Shown piece by piece: positions 6,745-8,931 of a DNA stretch of 8,931 bases. Both the position numbers and the translations under genes were made by a program. The stretch comes from CAZGVW01 sp964529265. Its GTDB lineage: Bacteria > Planctomycetota > Phycisphaerae > Phycisphaerales > UBA1924. The notes beneath the pieces were generated by a model. That model did not search any database. It had not been told where the DNA came from and worked only from the letters and a program-made list of their open reading frames with translations. The stretch lies in assembly GCA_964529265.1 (NCBI GenBank), contig CAZGVW010000017.1, positions 1 through 8,931 of the forward strand. Reading direction: 5' to 3'. Every line of letters starts with the position of its first letter. Position 1 is the stretch's first letter.

Positions 6745-8926
6745 GGAACCGCTCCTGCGCCACCTGCCGCACCGCGCGCCAGAACTGCGCGAGCAACGGT
6801 CTGTCGTGCAGCCGGAACCGCGCAATCACCCGCTGCCCCGGAAGCAGCGCGCCCGCCTCCACTTCATCCAGCGCAATCCGCACCTCGAACACCGGCTCCG
6901 CCGCCGCGCGCCCCTCTTCGTCCTCCGGATCAGTCTCCACGCCGCCCCCCGCCAGATACCCCAGCGCCGCCGAGGGCAGCGTCTCCTGCCCCGCCGGCAG
7001 AATCCGCTGCACCCGTCCCCTGAGCAGTTGCGCCGGCCTCCCGCGCACGCGCATCTCCACCGCCTCGCCCGCCTCCTCCATCAGCAGCGCCGCCTGCCTC
7101 TGATTCGCCACCGCGCGCACCAGCACATCATCCAGACTCGCCACCAGCCCCAGCCGCTGCCCGCGCGCCAGGTGCGCCCCCTCCATCCGGTCCGCCTCCG
7201 GCGCCACCCACACGCCGGCCACAGGCGCACGCACCTCCAGCGCCCGGATGTTCCGCTCCACCCACTCGATCTGCTCCTCCACCACCGCGATCTGCCGCGT
7301 CAGCCGCTGCGCATCCGCCGCGTCGCCCGCGAGCGCCACGCGCCGCTCCGCCTCCAGCCGCCTGCGCTCCGCCAGAAGCGCCTCGCGCTGCAACTCCATC
7401 TCCACGCTCTCGGCGCTCACCAGCGCCGCGCCGATTCCCTCGGCGCGCCCATCCACCTCCGTCCCCGACGCCGCCACCCCCGTCACCACCCCCTCCGCCT
7501 CCGCGTGCACGATCGCCATCCGCGCCGGCTCCACCACGCCCTCCGCGCGCATGTAATCCGGCGCAGGAATCATCCCCAGCCCCACCACCAGCGCCCCGAT
7601 CACCGCCGCCGTGCTCCACACCGCGCGCACACGCGTCCGCTCCAGCTCCGGATTCACCAGCAGATAGTGCAGAAACTTCCCGATCGGCAGCGCCACCCAC
7701 GCCACCACCGCAAACAGCACGAGCACGGCCCCCAGCAGGAACCGCTGATCCGCAATGAACAGCAGTATCCCCACCAGCACCACCACGCGATACACCGTCG
7801 CGCACACCGCGTACGTCGAGAGCCAGAATGCCTCCTGCCCCGATCGCGCCGGCCCCTGCGCCCGCTTCACGCCCCACACCCGCCGCTTCACCCACGCCTT
7901 CACCTGCTCCATCGAGCGCTGCGCCAGGTTCGGCGCCTCGACCAGGTCCGACAGGATGTAATACCCGTCATACCTCAGCAGCGGATTCCCGTTGAACACC
8001 AGCGTCGAAACCGACGCCAGAAAAATTGCGTTCCACGCCACCGCGTGAATCACCGTCCCCTCAGCCGTGCGCGCCCACACCATCGCCGCCACCGCCGCCA
8101 CCGCCAGTTCGACAATCATCCCCGCCGCCGACACCACCACCCGCTGCGCCTTCGATCGGAACGCCCACGCGCTCGTCGCATCCACATACGGCACGGGCAT
8201 GAACACCAGCAGCATCACGCCCATCGTGTGCACCGCGCCGCCCGTTCCGTTCCGCAGTCCGAACACCTTGCACGCGAATCCGTGCCCGAACTCGTGCAAC
8301 AGTTTCAGCAGCACGAACACCGCGCCCAGCGCCGCCAGGTTCCCCGGCGCCAGCGCCGTCCCCACGCCCGCCGTCAGCGCATCCATCTTCCCCGCCACCG
8401 ACCACGCCCCCGCCGCCAGCAGCGCGAGCCACAACACCAGCCCCACCGGCGTGAACAGCCACCCCACCACCGGCGCCCACCGCGTCAGGAAGTGATCCGG
8501 ATCGATCAGCGGAATCCGCAGAAAGAACAGACTCGAAAGCCTTGCCTTCATCTCCCGTTGTGCCCGCTTCCGCCCCTTCCGGAACATCGTCTCCGCGTCC
8601 GCCGGAACGTCCCCGTGCAGCAGGTTCGACGAAAACAAGTCCCCCAGCAGCGAAATCGCCTCGCCCTGCGTCGGCGCATCGTCCCCCAACTGCTCGCTCG
8701 TCGCGCGCCACGCCTCCGCCACCTCCATCCGCCCATCCAGCATCCCGATGAACCGCCACGCCGGCTCGCTCACGCGAAAGAACTGCCGACCCGACGGATC
8801 CTCGATCACATGCCACACCTCGCCGCGGATCGGCTGCCGCCGCACGTTCACGCCCGTGCGCAGCCGCGGCTTCAGCGCCGCCACACGCCGCCACGATTCG
8901 TGAAATGTCGGCCGTTCAATCCCCAT
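6737..8926 (-). CDS. M50-type membrane metalloprotease-like protein fused to a HlyD periplasmic adaptor (729 aa)
   Basis: Three parts are visible. Residues 25-105 look like a PqqD-type wHTH peptide-binding domain (RRQPIRGEVWHVIEDP, FFRVSEPAWRFIGMLDG, ALLGDLF-like LLGDLFSSNLLHG). Residues 150-455 form a polytopic M50 core with about eight helices, zinc motif HEFGH (211-215, catalytic Glu212) and the second-site motif NPLLRYDGYY (314-323, Asp320 as likely third ligand). Residues 458-729 form a HlyD/membrane-fusion adaptor: EGVV half-motif (463-480), a short coiled-coil hairpin (505-562), second half-motif VRAPVAGVW (565-573), and a beta-barrel region to the end. The protein may cleave or hold a substrate at the inner membrane while reaching into the periplasm. 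It is the first gene seen in an operon with the SecA-like ATPase. The ATG at 8926 leads straight into the conserved RPTFHESW-like start, but it is 5 bp from the window edge, so a farther upstream start cannot be excluded. Whether it is a protease or only a transporter-like scaffold is not known. Confidence 0.88.
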   Translation of the reverse strand: MGIERPTFHESWRRVAALKPRLRTGVNVRRQPIRGEVWHVIEDPSGRQFFRVSEPAWRFIGMLDGRMEVAEAWRATSEQLGDDAPTQGEAISLLGDLFSSNLLHGDVPADAETMFRKGRKRAQREMKARLSSLFFLRIPLIDPDHFLTRWAPVVGWLFTPVGLVLWLALLAAGAWSVAGKMDALTAGVGTALAPGNLAALGAVFVLLKLLHEFGHGFACKVFGLRNGTGGAVHTMGVMLLVFMPVPYVDATSAWAFRSKAQRVVVSAAGMIVELAVAAVAAMVWARTAEGTVIHAVAWNAIFLASVSTLVFNGNPLLRYDGYYILSDLVEAPNLAQRSMEQVKAWVKRRVWGVKRAQGPARSGQEAFWLSTYAVCATVYRVVVLVGILLFIADQRFLLGAVLVLFAVVAWVALPIGKFLHYLLVNPELERTRVRAVWSTAAVIGALVVGLGMIPAPDYMRAEGVVEPARMAIVHAEAEGVVTGVAASGTEVDGRAEGIGAALVSAESVEMELQREALLAERRRLEAERRVALAGDAADAQRLTRQIAVVEEQIEWVERNIRALEVRAPVAGVWVAPEADRMEGAHLARGQRLGLVASLDDVLVRAVANQRQAALLMEEAGEAVEMRVRGRPAQLLRGRVQRILPAGQETLPSAALGYLAGGGVETDPEDEEGRAAAEPVFEVRIALDEVEAGALLPGQRVIARFRLHDRPLLAQFWRAVRQVAQERFRV
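6752..6756 (-). promoter_or_regulatory. Ribosome binding site inside the M50/HlyD gene for the SecA-like gene
   Basis: On the minus strand AGGAG lies 7 nt before the GTG at 6744. It sits within the last codons of the upstream gene and fixes the GTG as the start, instead of the ATG at 6825, whose N-terminal extension would be Arg/Ser/Cys-rich out-of-frame translation of the upstream gene. Confidence 0.8.
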
Positions 8927-8931
8927 GTGCG

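Noticed and set aside
6745..6825. ATG at 6825 as the start of the SecA-like gene.
   Set aside because: The added 27 residues are out-of-frame translation of the M50/HlyD gene. The GTG at 6744 has AGGAG 7 nt upstream and a stop-start overlap typical of coupled genes.
303..7023. Long plus-strand open frames opposite radA (303-1847), the metal ATPase (2625-4619) and the SecA/M50 genes (5176-7023).
   Set aside because: Their translations are Arg/Pro/His-rich with no motifs, as expected for antisense frames of GC-rich genes. The opposite strand encodes complete, recognisable proteins.

Overview
The window is GC-rich DNA (roughly 70% G+C by eye). It carries five protein genes: four on the minus strand and one short gene on the plus strand. 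The base composition, sparse Shine-Dalgarno sites and the pairing of an M50/HlyD fusion protein with a short accessory SecA would fit a Planctomycetota bacterium, perhaps Phycisphaerae. That assignment is an inference from style; no rRNA or other phylogenetic marker is present.

Layout, left to right. Positions 1-83 lie downstream of radA and hold nothing I can support. Positions 84-1565 (-) encode RadA, the DNA-repair ATPase, with an unusual in-frame insert at about 566-621 that contains a perfect palindrome. Positions 1566-1837 are a divergent intergenic region with two potentially competing stem-loops. Positions 1838-2365 (+) encode a small, secreted, helical, Ala-rich protein of unknown function, followed by a probable terminator at 2417-2448. 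Positions 2460-4571 (-) encode a P1B-4-type metal-efflux ATPase (SPC and HEGGT motifs). Its leader (4570-4641) folds into two directly adjacent hairpins, the second of which includes the start codon. Positions 4642-4728 are non-coding and hold a short heptamer array.

The right half is a two-gene operon on the minus strand. The upstream gene (6737-8926) encodes a 729-aa membrane protein that joins a PqqD-like N-terminal region, an M50 (site-2-protease-like) core with HEFGH and NPLLRYDGYY motifs, and a HlyD-type periplasmic adaptor. It overlaps by 8 nt a SecA-like ATPase gene (4729-6744). That SecA keeps all the motor motifs but stops just inside the helical scaffold, so it lacks the helical wing, two-helix finger and zinc tail. 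Together they look like a dedicated export or maturation module. Its substrate and any upstream partners lie beyond position 8931. This is the best candidate for an under-described system here.

All four minus-strand genes favour G-ending codons, while the plus-strand gene favours C-ending codons. The plus strand is therefore C-rich regardless of gene direction, which suggests that the minus strand is the leading strand of replication.
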